Of a DNA stretch of 48,467 nucleotides, positions 8,550 through 17,483 are shown in pieces (position 1 is the stretch's first letter; the number at the start of each line of letters is the position of its first letter). The stretch comes from Hungatella sp. UBA3147 (GTDB lineage: Bacteria > Bacillota > Clostridia > Lachnospirales > Lachnospiraceae). Position numbers and translations under genes: made by a program. The notes beneath the pieces are model-generated. The model was given only the letters and a program-made list of their open reading frames with translations. It had not been told where the DNA came from and made no database searches. The stretch is taken from NCBI GenBank assembly GCA_002365025.1, contig DEYX01000073.1, positions 1-48,467 on the forward strand, read 5' to 3'.

Positions 8550-9995
8550 TTAATTGGTATACACCTTGTTTCCCTTCAATTCTATGACACCCTTCTTACT
8601 GATATTGATTTCCCCTTTTCCTCCGCAAATCATATGAATGCTATCTGATGCATTTACTTTCACCTGATTTCCCGCTTCCATAATAATGTCTTCTTTGGAA
8701 CGCAGTATGATTTTAGAACTAGCAGAAAGAGTTAATGTCCCATCCCGGTCTAATGTCGCAATGCTGGCTCCATTTGCTGAAATACTCACCTGTTCCGGTG
8801 TCCAGCACAGTTCCATTCCCTGCGGATTCCGGATATACCGTCTTTGGTAATCTGCCATCCGATCTGATTCCCCAGGCTGTGGCTGGTATTCACTTACAGA
8901 ACTGGAAGCATAAGCATTCTTTTCATCAGAATCGGGGAATATTATCCTTACCTTATCTCCTTTTTCCGGCATACAGTACCAGCCGCTTCCATCTTTCGAT
9001 GCATATACTGTAGAATAAGGAAACCAGCAGCTTCCCTGTGCATTCTGTCCTCCAGCTTCTCCCTGAATATTAATTTTTACCAGATCCCGTTTTACTTCTT
9101 CCACTGTCCCCTTTACCGCTTTTCCCGATAACGCTTCATTATACTTTTTTTCCTGGGCCAATCCTTCTTTTACGCATAGTTCACAATCATGAACCAGAAC
9201 TGCCTGCTCCAGAGCGGTATGTACTGATTTTACATACAGGCTCTGCCCCTGGCAGTTTATTTCCTCTCCCAGTTCAACCCATTCATCCAGCCGGATTGCA
9301 TAGGTAATATAGTTTGTATCAGAAACAGCGGGTGTTAAAACTTCCAACGCCTTTTTATAAGCTTTTAGGTCCTTTGTTATCTGATATTCTCCCAGATGCC
9401 TTTCCACAGCCACATACCGCTCAGGAATCCCTATATAATAAGCCGGGTGCCCTAAAATACTGTCTGCCAGAATCCCCTGATTTTGACGTGAAGCAAGACG
9501 TTTTAAAAATTCCCAGTCCGTTTCCTGGTACTGCATAAAAAAATGGCCGGTCTTTGCCTGATATTCTTTACGGATGATCGAATCCGCATCTTTATATTCT
9601 GATGTGACAGTCCGGAAAATACCCTCATAGGAGGCTTCCACGTTATGAAACGGTCTTGTTTTAGGAGCCATGTCCAGAAGGATTGTATGGGAATACGCCT
9701 GTACCCGAAGGGTATAGCATCCTCCCTGATGATTTATTTCTGCCAGTGTAAGCAATCCCCGAAAAAGAACTTGTCCTTTTTCATGCTTTACAATCAATTC
9801 GGTTCCAAACTCCAGACCATGATCATACCGTTTCTTTTCTTCTTCACTGATTCTTCCAACTGCCTCAAAAAATATGTGTTCATTTATGTTTCTATTTATC
9901 TGCAACTCGTTTATTTCTATAAAATGAACAGGTTCTATCCTGATCTCCCCGTTGCTGATCAATCCAGCTTTTTCCACGTTTTTCTCCCTCCTCAT
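8550..9995 (-). CDS. VgrG-like spike protein 1
   Basis: 481 residues. Same architecture as the later spike: gp27-like region with FFMQYQETDWEFLKRLASRQ at about 152-171, OB-fold region (about 300-370) with EKGDKVRIIFPDSDEKNAY, then a short beta-strand stalk (ISANGASIATLDRDGTLTLS through IELKGNKVYTN). It lacks the C-terminal extension of spike 2. It overlaps the lipase-PAAR gene by 4 bp, so the two are translationally coupled, the usual arrangement of a spike with its cognate PAAR tip effector. The role is the central spike of the injection machine; strong family match. Confidence 0.87.
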   Translation of the reverse strand: MRREKNVEKAGLISNGEIRIEPVHFIEINELQINRNINEHIFFEAVGRISEEEKKRYDHGLEFGTELIVKHEKGQVLFRGLLTLAEINHQGGCYTLRVQAYSHTILLDMAPKTRPFHNVEASYEGIFRTVTSEYKDADSIIRKEYQAKTGHFFMQYQETDWEFLKRLASRQNQGILADSILGHPAYYIGIPERYVAVERHLGEYQITKDLKAYKKALEVLTPAVSDTNYITYAIRLDEWVELGEEINCQGQSLYVKSVHTALEQAVLVHDCELCVKEGLAQEKKYNEALSGKAVKGTVEEVKRDLVKINIQGEAGGQNAQGSCWFPYSTVYASKDGSGWYCMPEKGDKVRIIFPDSDEKNAYASSSVSEYQPQPGESDRMADYQRRYIRNPQGMELCWTPEQVSISANGASIATLDRDGTLTLSASSKIILRSKEDIIMEAGNQVKVNASDSIHMICGGKGEINISKKGVIELKGNKVYTN

Positions 9996-11839
9996 TTAAA
10001 CCGTACCTGCTGCCATATATAATTCTGAATATACAGATCTTTAGCCTTCTCCAATTCCTGAAATGCATGGTCCAACGCATCTCCGGTTTCTGCAATTCCG
10101 TTCTGGATTTTATCCACAATTCCCTGACAGCCATGAAGTAACGTTTCAGCCAGATCGACTTTTAAATCAATCTGATCTTTTATACTACTCTCCAATTCTA
10201 TCTTAATACCTGAAAGTATCTCTTCTCCCGTTAACTTCTTTCGGTTTTCTTTTGGCGGAAACTGTTCTATATCGCCGGCCTTGATCTGTCCATTATGCTC
10301 TACGGTAATCATTCCTCCGTTTAAACAGGGTAATGCGGACCGCTTTAGTACGGCAGGCACCTCCTGCCCTTCCACTTCCACTGTGATACTGGGATCAGTA
10401 AGCACCCATTCCCGGCATATCTCCGGCTTGCATGGCACTGTTCCGGTTGATTCCAGAGTTTTTTTATCTGTCTCCGGATTTTTCAATACCGATTCAATCT
10501 CATCTACCGCATATAACATACACTCTGCGTTTTCTATGAGAATGTTCGTCCCTGCCTTATTGTCTTTTTTTGATGCGACAGCTTTGCCCTGAATGATATT
10601 TCCATGGTCTTCAATGTTTTTTAATTCCCCTATATTGTTGCAGCCGTCACACGTTAGTATGGCTCCTTCTACCACAAAGCTGGTGGGGGCCTGATCCAGC
10701 TTGAATTTCGAGAAATCCACATGGTACAATTCTGCCAAACGCCTGCACATTTCATCTTCCCTGCTTTTTTTTACTTTTGCATAAACTTCCTCCGCTCTCA
10801 GAACTGCTTCCCATCTCTCATTCGACCACTCTGTTTCTTTCTGCCCTATATCGCTTTCATTCGTATACATCAACCCAGCAACTTTTTTTGCTATTTTTAA
10901 TTTCAAGGATTCAGGCAATGCGTCCAGCCCATTCCACATGGATATTTGATTTGCTATCCTGGCCGGAACAAAGGTACGGTTCATCAATGTCAGGCCCGTT
11001 TTAAGAAAGTAATTCGGTTTATGAGTATGAAAAAAATACATCTTAAAATCAAATCCTTCTTCCGGAAGATCGGCATTATAATAATCCACTCCCGAATCAA
11101 AGTAAATCGTGTTTTTATCGCTCCCGGTTTTTGTAAAAATCTGGCTGACCGCATCACGAAATTCATTGATGTTGTAAATAATACTTTTACAAAACTTCTG
11201 TTTTCTTTCACTGATCTGATTCAGGAATGTTTTGGAAGCCCCCTGTCCATCATAAGAATAAACCTTGTCAACCATTCCCTCCGGAAGTAAGTAGGCACAG
11301 GAAGCAGCCATGTTGCCTCCTTTTGAATGTCCTGCCAGTGTCACATGATCCAGACCGGAGTTTGCAACATATTTTGCCGCTTCTCTTTGCGATGGTGTTT
11401 GGGTTGAAAACATGGCGGCTGAGTTGTCTCCCCATTGGTAATCCCCAGCTGTTCCTCGAAATACAATGATTGGTTTTACTTTATTTTCAGGATCTTTTTC
11501 AGGATCTTCAAGTGTCATGGCTCGAAAATTCGTATCTTCGTTGTCTGTAATATCTTTGATTTCCATCCTCATTAAGGTATCAGAAGCTCTTATCTGCTCT
11601 ATGACATCTAAGAATTCTTCTTTGGTCATTTCTCCGCCGTATTTTATGTTTCCTTCTTTATCTCTTGTTAGATCTTTTGAATAGGTTTTCACACTTTCTT
11701 CTATTTCATCTATTAAATCTGCTACGGTCCTAACTTTATCCTTGTCTTTCTTTTTTAACGAAACCCAGTTCTCATCCATGGAGGTTCCATAAATCAAGCT
11801 AACCAGTTTCGCACTTTCTTTTTCATCCAAAGCCTTCAT
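9992..11839 (-). CDS. Lipase (Mbeg1/DUF2974-like) fused to PAAR-like DUF4280: candidate CIS effector
   Basis: 615 residues. Residues about 10-290 are an alpha/beta hydrolase of the Mbeg1-like type: IIVFRGTAG (oxyanion region) and the nucleophile elbow LAGHSKGGN with Ser172; D197 in YSYDGQGA and a His in YFFHTH are candidate triad members. Residues about 390-530 match the PAAR-like DUF4280 domain (FVVEGAILTCDGC, PCKPEICREW, SALPCLNGGMITVEHNGQI). The last 80 are helical. The PAAR tip would mount the lipase on the coupled spike (4-bp overlap with spike 1). Predicted activity is phospholipid or lipid ester cleavage in a target cell. The protein has no signal peptide, as expected for cargo of a contractile machine. 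Confidence 0.85.
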   Translation of the reverse strand: MKALDEKESAKLVSLIYGTSMDENWVSLKKKDKDKVRTVADLIDEIEESVKTYSKDLTRDKEGNIKYGGEMTKEEFLDVIEQIRASDTLMRMEIKDITDNEDTNFRAMTLEDPEKDPENKVKPIIVFRGTAGDYQWGDNSAAMFSTQTPSQREAAKYVANSGLDHVTLAGHSKGGNMAASCAYLLPEGMVDKVYSYDGQGASKTFLNQISERKQKFCKSIIYNINEFRDAVSQIFTKTGSDKNTIYFDSGVDYYNADLPEEGFDFKMYFFHTHKPNYFLKTGLTLMNRTFVPARIANQISMWNGLDALPESLKLKIAKKVAGLMYTNESDIGQKETEWSNERWEAVLRAEEVYAKVKKSREDEMCRRLAELYHVDFSKFKLDQAPTSFVVEGAILTCDGCNNIGELKNIEDHGNIIQGKAVASKKDNKAGTNILIENAECMLYAVDEIESVLKNPETDKKTLESTGTVPCKPEICREWVLTDPSITVEVEGQEVPAVLKRSALPCLNGGMITVEHNGQIKAGDIEQFPPKENRKKLTGEEILSGIKIELESSIKDQIDLKVDLAETLLHGCQGIVDKIQNGIAETGDALDHAFQELEKAKDLYIQNYIWQQVRFK

Positions 11840-11870
11840 ATTTCATTCTCCATTTCCTCTCTATATAGTG

Positions 11871-12731
11871 TCAAAAATCGTCTATACTAAATAAACGCTC
11901 TAGTTTTTCCCACAAAGTATCCCAAATTAAATCTTCTAAAAAGCCAATACTCTCATATTTTTTTTCATCTATATTTGTGAAATCTTCCGCTGTTTTCACT
12001 TTATAACAAACAATACCAAGATCTACTACACCATATTCTTCATAAAATTCTTTTGTCACCGTATACAGAGCATGTTGCAAAACATCACTTTCGCTTTCTC
12101 CATTTACTATTAATATTATACCTAAAGTCATTTTATCAATTTCGTCATATTGTAAAAGATATTTTTCTATAGGAGAATCTCCGTTTATAGATTCACCAAA
12201 TCTTATACTATATACGGCATCAATTATCCACTTACGTTCATCCGGAATCTTTTCCGCCATTCTCGTCTCAAAATATTCTCTTATTTTCTCTCTAAGAAAC
12301 TTCCAAGAATAGCTATCCTGAATCTCTTTCACATTATTGATATCCAGACGTTTCTCCAATGATTCCCGATAAACATATACACGAAATTTAAAATCCATAT
12401 CACTTTCTGCATAAGCGATACAATATCTTGGAAAACCACTTTCTCCGCCAACACTGCCTCCGGGAACAGGAGAACCCTGTGTGGTAGTATGCCATGCAGG
12501 ACCATAACGAGGCTTAACTATTATAAAGCGCTCTCCATATTTATTTTCCAAATGCCTTTCCACCATCTGGTTTAGTTCTTCTTCTATTTCACTTTCACTT
12601 TTTTCAGGTATTACCTTACGCCTGTCTAGACTGTAAAAAAATATTATAAGAATAATCCAGCCACTAATTCCAACAATCAACATCATTATTGTTTCACGTT
12701 TCACTCTACCTTTAATGGAATCCTTATCCAT
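11871..12731 (-). CDS. Membrane-anchored protein, immunity candidate 1
   Basis: 286 residues from the ATG at 12731 (MDKDSIKG). An in-frame ATG 18 bp upstream is possible, but AGAAGGTGTGGG lies immediately before 12731 and the paralog starts identically. The N-terminus (MDKDSIKGRVKRETIMMLIV) leads into one transmembrane helix at about 18-38. The remaining 245 residues would be extracytoplasmic and resemble no family I recognise. The N-terminal 40 residues and the RBS are nearly identical to the next gene, showing duplication. It lies directly before the lipase-PAAR gene in transcription order, the usual place for a cognate immunity protein; this role is inference. Confidence 0.6.
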   Translation of the reverse strand: MDKDSIKGRVKRETIMMLIVGISGWIILIIFFYSLDRRKVIPEKSESEIEEELNQMVERHLENKYGERFIIVKPRYGPAWHTTTQGSPVPGGSVGGESGFPRYCIAYAESDMDFKFRVYVYRESLEKRLDINNVKEIQDSYSWKFLREKIREYFETRMAEKIPDERKWIIDAVYSIRFGESINGDSPIEKYLLQYDEIDKMTLGIILIVNGESESDVLQHALYTVTKEFYEEYGVVDLGIVCYKVKTAEDFTNIDEKKYESIGFLEDLIWDTLWEKLERLFSIDDF

Positions 12732-12805
12732 CCCACACCTTCTTCCCATATCAGTTCTAGTATCAATCTCAATCCCAAATTTTTTTCATCTTTAAATCCC
12801 ATAAT

Positions 12806-14179
12806 CTACTTAATAAGTTGAAGGCGACCATCAAATTCCTGAAGCATTTGCTCTTTTAAAATCTGCATTCGTCTATACGTCTCTTCCATTTCTGCAGCAG
12901 TGAATATTTTTATATACCTATCAAAATCTCGTACCTCTTCTTCACTATAATGATTTACCGTATCCCTCATAAACTTATCAAAATATGGCAGTTCAAACGG
13001 TGTACCACGCCCGTATTTAATCTTTTCACCATCGTACAAAGCTAAATATACCGAACAGAGATTTTCTTTGGTACTTTCCGATTGATAAATGCTATCCTGA
13101 ATTCTAAGAGTTGCCCGCAATACTGTTCCATCTGAATCTGTATATGGTTTCTCTTTGTCTATCCTACGCTCCGATATCTTTTCATAATTGGTCTTTCTAT
13201 CAAAATATACAATTTCTCCCGTTGAAAGTATCAGTTTTAAACGTGTATAACCATAATTGTTTGTTTCAATTTTTGCATCAGCTCCTATTTGTTTAAAAAA
13301 ATCGCTATACAATTCAAAACGGTCCATAAAATCAATAAACGGATCTGGTAATCGTTCCATATATTCCTTTTCATCTATCGTTATAGATTTTAAAAATTCA
13401 ATTAGTTTATCTTTTGTATCAAAAAGTTCATTCCCTTTGTACGGTAAATCTACATATTCCCATCCATCGTTACCAGTAATATGAATATAATTTACTCTTT
13501 CGACTTTATCGCTATAAGTATATCGTTGCTCTGCCAAACCATTTAAACACGGAAAAAAGCTATCGGCAATTTCCTGCTTATTTTCATCAGTCACATGAAT
13601 ATCAAACTTAATATTTTCTATAGGCGGATTAGCAAAAGGCAGGATTCCTAACTGATAATTTTCTTCCCATCCTTCTTCATCAATCATATAGTTCTTAACT
13701 TCATCAAAGGGCAATCCATATTCTAAGGCAACAGTTTTAAAATCACCTTTTACCTTTTCTACAAGAAAATTATCAATGGCTTTAGAATATTTTGAACCAG
13801 AAGAAAAAGGAATCGGTGATGGAGGTCCAGCTGCTTCGTAATCCATCACAAAAAAGGTGTATTCAAGATCATTAATTGGTGTAAGCTGCCACATATAACC
13901 ATGCAGCAAACCGTTTCCATGTACTTTCAGTTTTATTTCACTATCTTTTAATGATTCATCTAAATTAAAAGTATTAATAATCTGAAATTCTTGGTCGTAT
14001 TTATCGGAAAGAAGAGATAAGACCTCAGAATCTGACAAAAATTCATAAGTGTCTTTCTCTCCGCCAGTTAATGATTTACAGCTTAAAAAGGTCAAAAGTA
14101 CAATCCATGCACCAATTCCAAAAATCAACATCATCATTGTTTCACGTCTCACTCTACTTTTAATGGAATCTTTATCCAT
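12806..14179 (-). CDS. Membrane-anchored protein, immunity candidate 2
   Basis: 457 residues. It begins MDKDSIKSRVRRETMMMLIF with one membrane helix at about 18-36 followed by a Cys (FLSCKSL); this could be a membrane anchor or a poor lipobox. The ectodomain is about 420 residues and not recognised. Its first 40 codons and RBS region are almost the same as those of the following paralog while the ectodomains differ, as seen in families of immunity or decoy proteins. Base composition of this gene and its neighbours is visibly more AT-rich than the spike and sheath genes, suggesting exchangeable cargo. Confidence 0.6.
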   Translation of the reverse strand: MDKDSIKSRVRRETMMMLIFGIGAWIVLLTFLSCKSLTGGEKDTYEFLSDSEVLSLLSDKYDQEFQIINTFNLDESLKDSEIKLKVHGNGLLHGYMWQLTPINDLEYTFFVMDYEAAGPPSPIPFSSGSKYSKAIDNFLVEKVKGDFKTVALEYGLPFDEVKNYMIDEEGWEENYQLGILPFANPPIENIKFDIHVTDENKQEIADSFFPCLNGLAEQRYTYSDKVERVNYIHITGNDGWEYVDLPYKGNELFDTKDKLIEFLKSITIDEKEYMERLPDPFIDFMDRFELYSDFFKQIGADAKIETNNYGYTRLKLILSTGEIVYFDRKTNYEKISERRIDKEKPYTDSDGTVLRATLRIQDSIYQSESTKENLCSVYLALYDGEKIKYGRGTPFELPYFDKFMRDTVNHYSEEEVRDFDRYIKIFTAAEMEETYRRMQILKEQMLQEFDGRLQLIK

Positions 14180-14229
14180 CCCACACCTTCTTCCCCTCCC
14201 ATTATTATCCGTCTAAGCATTCCCCACCA

Positions 14230-15363
14230 TCATTCCGTTTTCTCTTTATAAGCCCATGTTGCACGAGCAGCCGCATTGCAGTTTGTCATATCCACAATAT
14301 TCAACTCAGGAATGTAAAATCCTATGTAAAGAGAATCCTTCTCAATTTCCTCTTGCTCTTCTTCTGTATTGACATATATCATATTATGAAAAACAACCGC
14401 ATAAAATGTATCCCTGCAAATCTGATACCGAGGCCGCGTATCGTTCATATCCGGGGTTGTCGTATACGTATAATCTATGGGCCTGCTTCCCCCAGGTATA
14501 TATCCGTACATATTTGCAGACAGAAATTTTTCCAGTTCTTCTTTTTCAAGACCATATTCTGTCATGGATGCCACTTGATCAAATGCCGGCTGACCGTAAA
14601 AAGTTTCATAAGTTCCTGCCAGATATTGCTTTTCATGATCTTCTTCCTTTTCGTAATAGGCAAATGTCCCATCTTCATGCAGGCAAAGTTCAGAACCGTC
14701 GTCATATAAATATGTATTACCGCTTACATAATCAGCATTTCCCATTTCAAACATAAGGCTTTCCCTTAATTCTCTTACATTCATTTTAATAGTCGATTCC
14801 GTATCCTTATCTATATCAATATAAGAAGTCTGCCCCACAAAAGTAAGAACAAGATTTTTTTGTGGTGCAATAACAACCTCCGTATAAGTATATCCACCTT
14901 CCATCTCCCCAGTAATCGTTCCTAAATAGCAGAGTACTTTTTCTTCGGAATACCATTGTGTCAGAGATTCACTTTGATCCAACAATTTAAAATAATCTTC
15001 CTCCTGATAATATTCAACCAAAAAGGAAAAACACTCCTCTGGTGTTAAAGAACCAAGCGGAGAACTGGCATTCAAGCCATAGACATTGGTACGTACACTA
15101 TCCCAAAAGCATTCAGAATCCTGAACTTTCTTCCATCCAAGGTGAATATTAAAAGACACTTCACCTGTCGAATATCTCATATCCGGCTCAACACCGCCAT
15201 TTGCTTCAATAACCGATTCCAGTACTTTTTGCGAATCTGGGTTTACATCCTTATTGGCTTCTCTATACAAATTCTTACAGGAACATAAAAAAACTGTTAT
15301 AAATACAAAAATCATCATCACAGCGAAATTCAGACACAACCCTTTTTTCCACTTAATTCTCAT
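14230..15363 (-). CDS. Putative lipoprotein
   Basis: 377 residues from the ATG at 15363, which has GGAGGGG upstream and overlaps the stop of the DcrB-like gene (ATGAGAATTAA). The N-terminus MRIKWKKGLCLNFAVMMIFV is a signal sequence ending in FLCSC, a lipobox-like site with a candidate lipidated Cys near residue 29. The mature part is acidic, with no family I recognise. Residues about 65-205 have a DcrB/PsbP-like flavour (amphipathic strands), as in the gene before it. Candidate surface-exposed immunity or accessory protein of the CIS. Confidence 0.6.
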   Translation of the reverse strand: MRIKWKKGLCLNFAVMMIFVFITVFLCSCKNLYREANKDVNPDSQKVLESVIEANGGVEPDMRYSTGEVSFNIHLGWKKVQDSECFWDSVRTNVYGLNASSPLGSLTPEECFSFLVEYYQEEDYFKLLDQSESLTQWYSEEKVLCYLGTITGEMEGGYTYTEVVIAPQKNLVLTFVGQTSYIDIDKDTESTIKMNVRELRESLMFEMGNADYVSGNTYLYDDGSELCLHEDGTFAYYEKEEDHEKQYLAGTYETFYGQPAFDQVASMTEYGLEKEELEKFLSANMYGYIPGGSRPIDYTYTTTPDMNDTRPRYQICRDTFYAVVFHNMIYVNTEEEQEEIEKDSLYIGFYIPELNIVDMTNCNAAARATWAYKEKTE

Positions 15364-15949
15364 CAAAATCCCCTCCAGCCTCTTGAATCGTTTTCATCAT
15401 AACAGCAATGCTGTTTTTCCAAAATGAGTAACCTTCTTCCCTCATATTAAAATCAAGGATAACGGTTTTATTATCTAAGCAGAATAAAAGGATATAGTTT
15501 ATCTGATTTTGTTCCGGCATAGAATGAATTGCAGTAAAATAAAAAATTTCCAATCCATCCACCACTTTACTTCCGTCTATATCAAACCATGTTTGCTGTT
15601 TTGACATGGTCATCTGTTCCTGATAATTCTTTTTTACATGTTCTAAATCAATCGGCTTCTTACCGTCCACAGCCTTAATCACCAATGCCAAATGTTCGGA
15701 CTGAGTACGCAATAATATAACATCTTCTTCCCTGATTTCATTTAGAAGAAGATTCTTGGGAAGGCAGATAGAAAATAAATTTCCAAAGAATACTGTCCGC
15801 TCCATGTTCAGTTCTTTTAACTTCTGGATCTCCTGATAGAGCTTTTCTATATTTTCCAATGCTTTTTGTTTCAGCTTTTCTTCAATGCTTTCTGTTTTTT
15901 CTTCTTTCTCCATACAGGCTAAATATAAATCAATGTCCAGCCGTTCCAT
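15353..15949 (-). CDS. DcrB/DUF1795-like CIS accessory protein
   Basis: 198 residues. The start at 15949 (MERLDIDLYLACMEKE) was chosen for its strong GGAGGGA eight bases upstream; a longer in-frame start at 15991 lacks one. Residues 20-45 are a charged helix, then a DcrB-like alpha/beta sandwich: FSICLPKNLLL, KKPIDLEHVKKNYQEQM, YILLFCLDNKTVILDFNM. Proteins of this fold often accompany VgrG/effector genes as adaptors. No signal peptide, so it is probably cytoplasmic. Position between the J-domain gene and the immunity-like genes suggests effector handling. Family assignment is moderate. Confidence 0.55.
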   Translation of the reverse strand: MERLDIDLYLACMEKEEKTESIEEKLKQKALENIEKLYQEIQKLKELNMERTVFFGNLFSICLPKNLLLNEIREEDVILLRTQSEHLALVIKAVDGKKPIDLEHVKKNYQEQMTMSKQQTWFDIDGSKVVDGLEIFYFTAIHSMPEQNQINYILLFCLDNKTVILDFNMREEGYSFWKNSIAVMMKTIQEAGGDFDEN

Positions 15950-16026
15950 CTGCTTTTCCCTCCTTTGAAGATACTGACTATCCTGTTCCACCTATTTTTT
16001 TTCGTCAAAAACCATGGGCTTCCTCC

Positions 16027-16455
16027 TCATTTTTTCACGCCAAAAAATGCAGAAAACAGCTCATTGGTATTGACCGGCCCATCATGTTTCTTTGGCTCGT
16101 TCCCGGCCCCCCGGTATGTCTCCATTCCTTTTCCAGGCTGAAATCCAAAGAAACGTTCAAACTGGCTCATATCCGGAGCCGCGTTTCCCGTTCTCTCTCT
16201 TTGCACCTGGGAGTCTTCCCTTTTGGCCGTACCTCTTTCCTTTTTCTCTTTCCGGAAAGAATCATACTGTTTCCTCTTCTCTCCATCGCCCAGAACCCCA
16301 TAGGCTTCCTGGACCTCATACATCTTTTTATTTCCATCCGGGTCATCCTGTATCACATCCGGATGATATTCCTTCGCCAGCTTTCGGTAAGCGGCCTTAA
16401 TATCCTTTTCTGTTGCCTGGGGAGTTATCCCAAGTATCTGATAGTAATCAAGCAT
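16027..16455 (-). CDS. J-domain (DnaJ-like) protein
   Basis: 142 residues from the ATG at 16455 (MLDYYQILGI). A TTG 18 bp upstream is in frame, but AAGGAAAG is correctly spaced for 16455. Residues 2-66 are a J domain: YQILGITPQATEKDIKAAYR, HPD in KEYHPDVIQ, and YGVLGDGEKRKQYD. The tail lacks Gly/Phe and zinc-finger regions. J domains stimulate Hsp70 ATPases. The Hsp70/actin-like protein at the far end of the same cluster is an obvious candidate partner. The gene follows a terminator-like hairpin after the tube genes, so it is probably expressed at a lower level than they are. Confidence 0.85.
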   Translation of the reverse strand: MLDYYQILGITPQATEKDIKAAYRKLAKEYHPDVIQDDPDGNKKMYEVQEAYGVLGDGEKRKQYDSFRKEKKERGTAKREDSQVQRERTGNAAPDMSQFERFFGFQPGKGMETYRGAGNEPKKHDGPVNTNELFSAFFGVKK

Positions 16456-16471
16456 CTTTTCTTTCCTTATC

Positions 16472-16499
16472 AAAAGGGGGCTGCCTTTTCGGCAGCCCC
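16472..16499 (-). terminator. Stem-loop terminator after the tube genes
   Basis: A perfect 9-bp GC-rich stem (GGGGCTGCC / GGCAGCCCC) with loop GAAAA is followed on the minus strand by TTTTG. It lies between the second Hcp-like gene and the J-domain gene. It probably acts as a partial terminator and mRNA 3' stabiliser, giving high tube protein and lower downstream expression. Confidence 0.75.
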
Positions 16500-16506
16500 T
16501 GCATGT

Positions 16507-16932
16507 TTACACGCTGTATCCGCCTTCCACAGCGATCTGCGCCATCTTGTCCTTTTTCTGCTTGATGATGAGCCGGAACGTACCAACGCCTTCCGTATCT
16601 CCGTAGTTTTCTTTATAATCCACTACAAATGCGTTAGGATATGTATATTTTCTCACTACCTGAGAAGCTGCAATCACCTCAACAGTCACCTTCCGGTAAC
16701 AGTCCGACTTTTCTGCGGGTACTAAAGACCAGAGTCCCAACTGTCTTGTAGAATCAAAAGGGTCTCCATCCACTGCAGTTAAAATCTTTCCTGAAATTTC
16801 CACAGTACTCCCCAGATCGGTGGAACGCGCGTTGGAATCAAGCGGAATATCTGTCTTAAACTTTACTCCTGTAATGCTGGTGGTCCCTAAGTCAATGGTA
16901 GACGGGCCTTCTACTTTTAATGTAAATCCCAT
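16507..16932 (-). CDS. Hcp-like tube protein B
   Basis: 141 residues, no signal peptide, beta-rich. It is closely related to the preceding gene over its full length. Shared marks are the SNARSTDLGSTV motif, GKIL, LVPAEKSDCYR and the end segment NAFVVDYKENYGD followed by IIKQKKDKMA. The length and all-beta layout fit inner-tube (Hcp/gp19-like) proteins of contractile systems. I recall relatives carrying the uninformative database name membrane-associated protease 1. It ends just before a strong terminator hairpin, in keeping with high-level expression of a structural subunit. Two tube paralogs may form mixed or alternative tubes. Confidence 0.65.
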   Translation of the reverse strand: MGFTLKVEGPSTIDLGTTSITGVKFKTDIPLDSNARSTDLGSTVEISGKILTAVDGDPFDSTRQLGLWSLVPAEKSDCYRKVTVEVIAASQVVRKYTYPNAFVVDYKENYGDTEGVGTFRLIIKQKKDKMAQIAVEGGYSV

Positions 16933-16965
16933 AATCTGTTCCTTCCTTTCTTTTATACTTCCTGA

Positions 16966-17394
16966 TTACTCTCCGCTGAATCCGCCTTCGAATTTAAGAG
17001 AAGCCATTTTATCCTTCTTCTGCTTAATGAGAAGCTTGAATACTCCGGTTCCTGTTTCATCAGTAAAATCTTCCCTGTAATCAACCACAAATGCATTGGG
17101 TACCGTTATCTGACGAACCACCTGGGATGCATTTACCACATCGATCTGAACATTCCGGTAGCAGTCTGAATTTTCTGCAGGAACCAAAGACCATCTGGCC
17201 AGCTTGCTGGTATCATCGGCAGTCTCCCCGCCTACTGCAGCAAGTATCTTCCCTTCAATCAACACCGTTGAACCAAGATCTGTTGATCTGGCGTTGGAAT
17301 CATGAGGAATGTCTGCTCCAAATACTACATTGGTAATGCTCGTCTCACGCAGCTCTACGTTTTCGCTGCCTGTGATTTTCATTCTAAGTCCCAT
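16966..17394 (-). CDS. Hcp-like tube protein A
   Basis: 142 residues with a strong RBS (GGAGGAAG). Paralog of the next gene: same SNARSTDLGSTV, GKIL, LVPAENSDCYR and NAFVVDYRED motifs at equal positions. The pair is the likely tube of the contractile machine, placed just downstream of the sheath gene and the membrane microprotein. It acts as the expelled inner tube in the model. Divergence between the copies lies mainly in the N-terminal strands (VELRETSITNVVFGAD here, IDLGTTSITGVKFKTD in B) and in the mid-loop (TADDTSKLARW here, PFDSTRQLGLW in B). Confidence 0.65.
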   Translation of the reverse strand: MGLRMKITGSENVELRETSITNVVFGADIPHDSNARSTDLGSTVLIEGKILAAVGGETADDTSKLARWSLVPAENSDCYRNVQIDVVNASQVVRQITVPNAFVVDYREDFTDETGTGVFKLLIKQKKDKMASLKFEGGFSGE

Positions 17395-17483
17395 ATTACT
17401 TCCTCCATTCTTAATAAATAATTTTTATAATCCATAAGCCTTTTTATAGCCGGCTTTCGGATACCTTTGTTCAAATAAAACTT

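Noticed and set aside
15859..16725. Plus-strand reading frame of 288 codons across the J-domain region
   Set aside because: It crosses three real minus-strand genes and a terminator and has no RBS.
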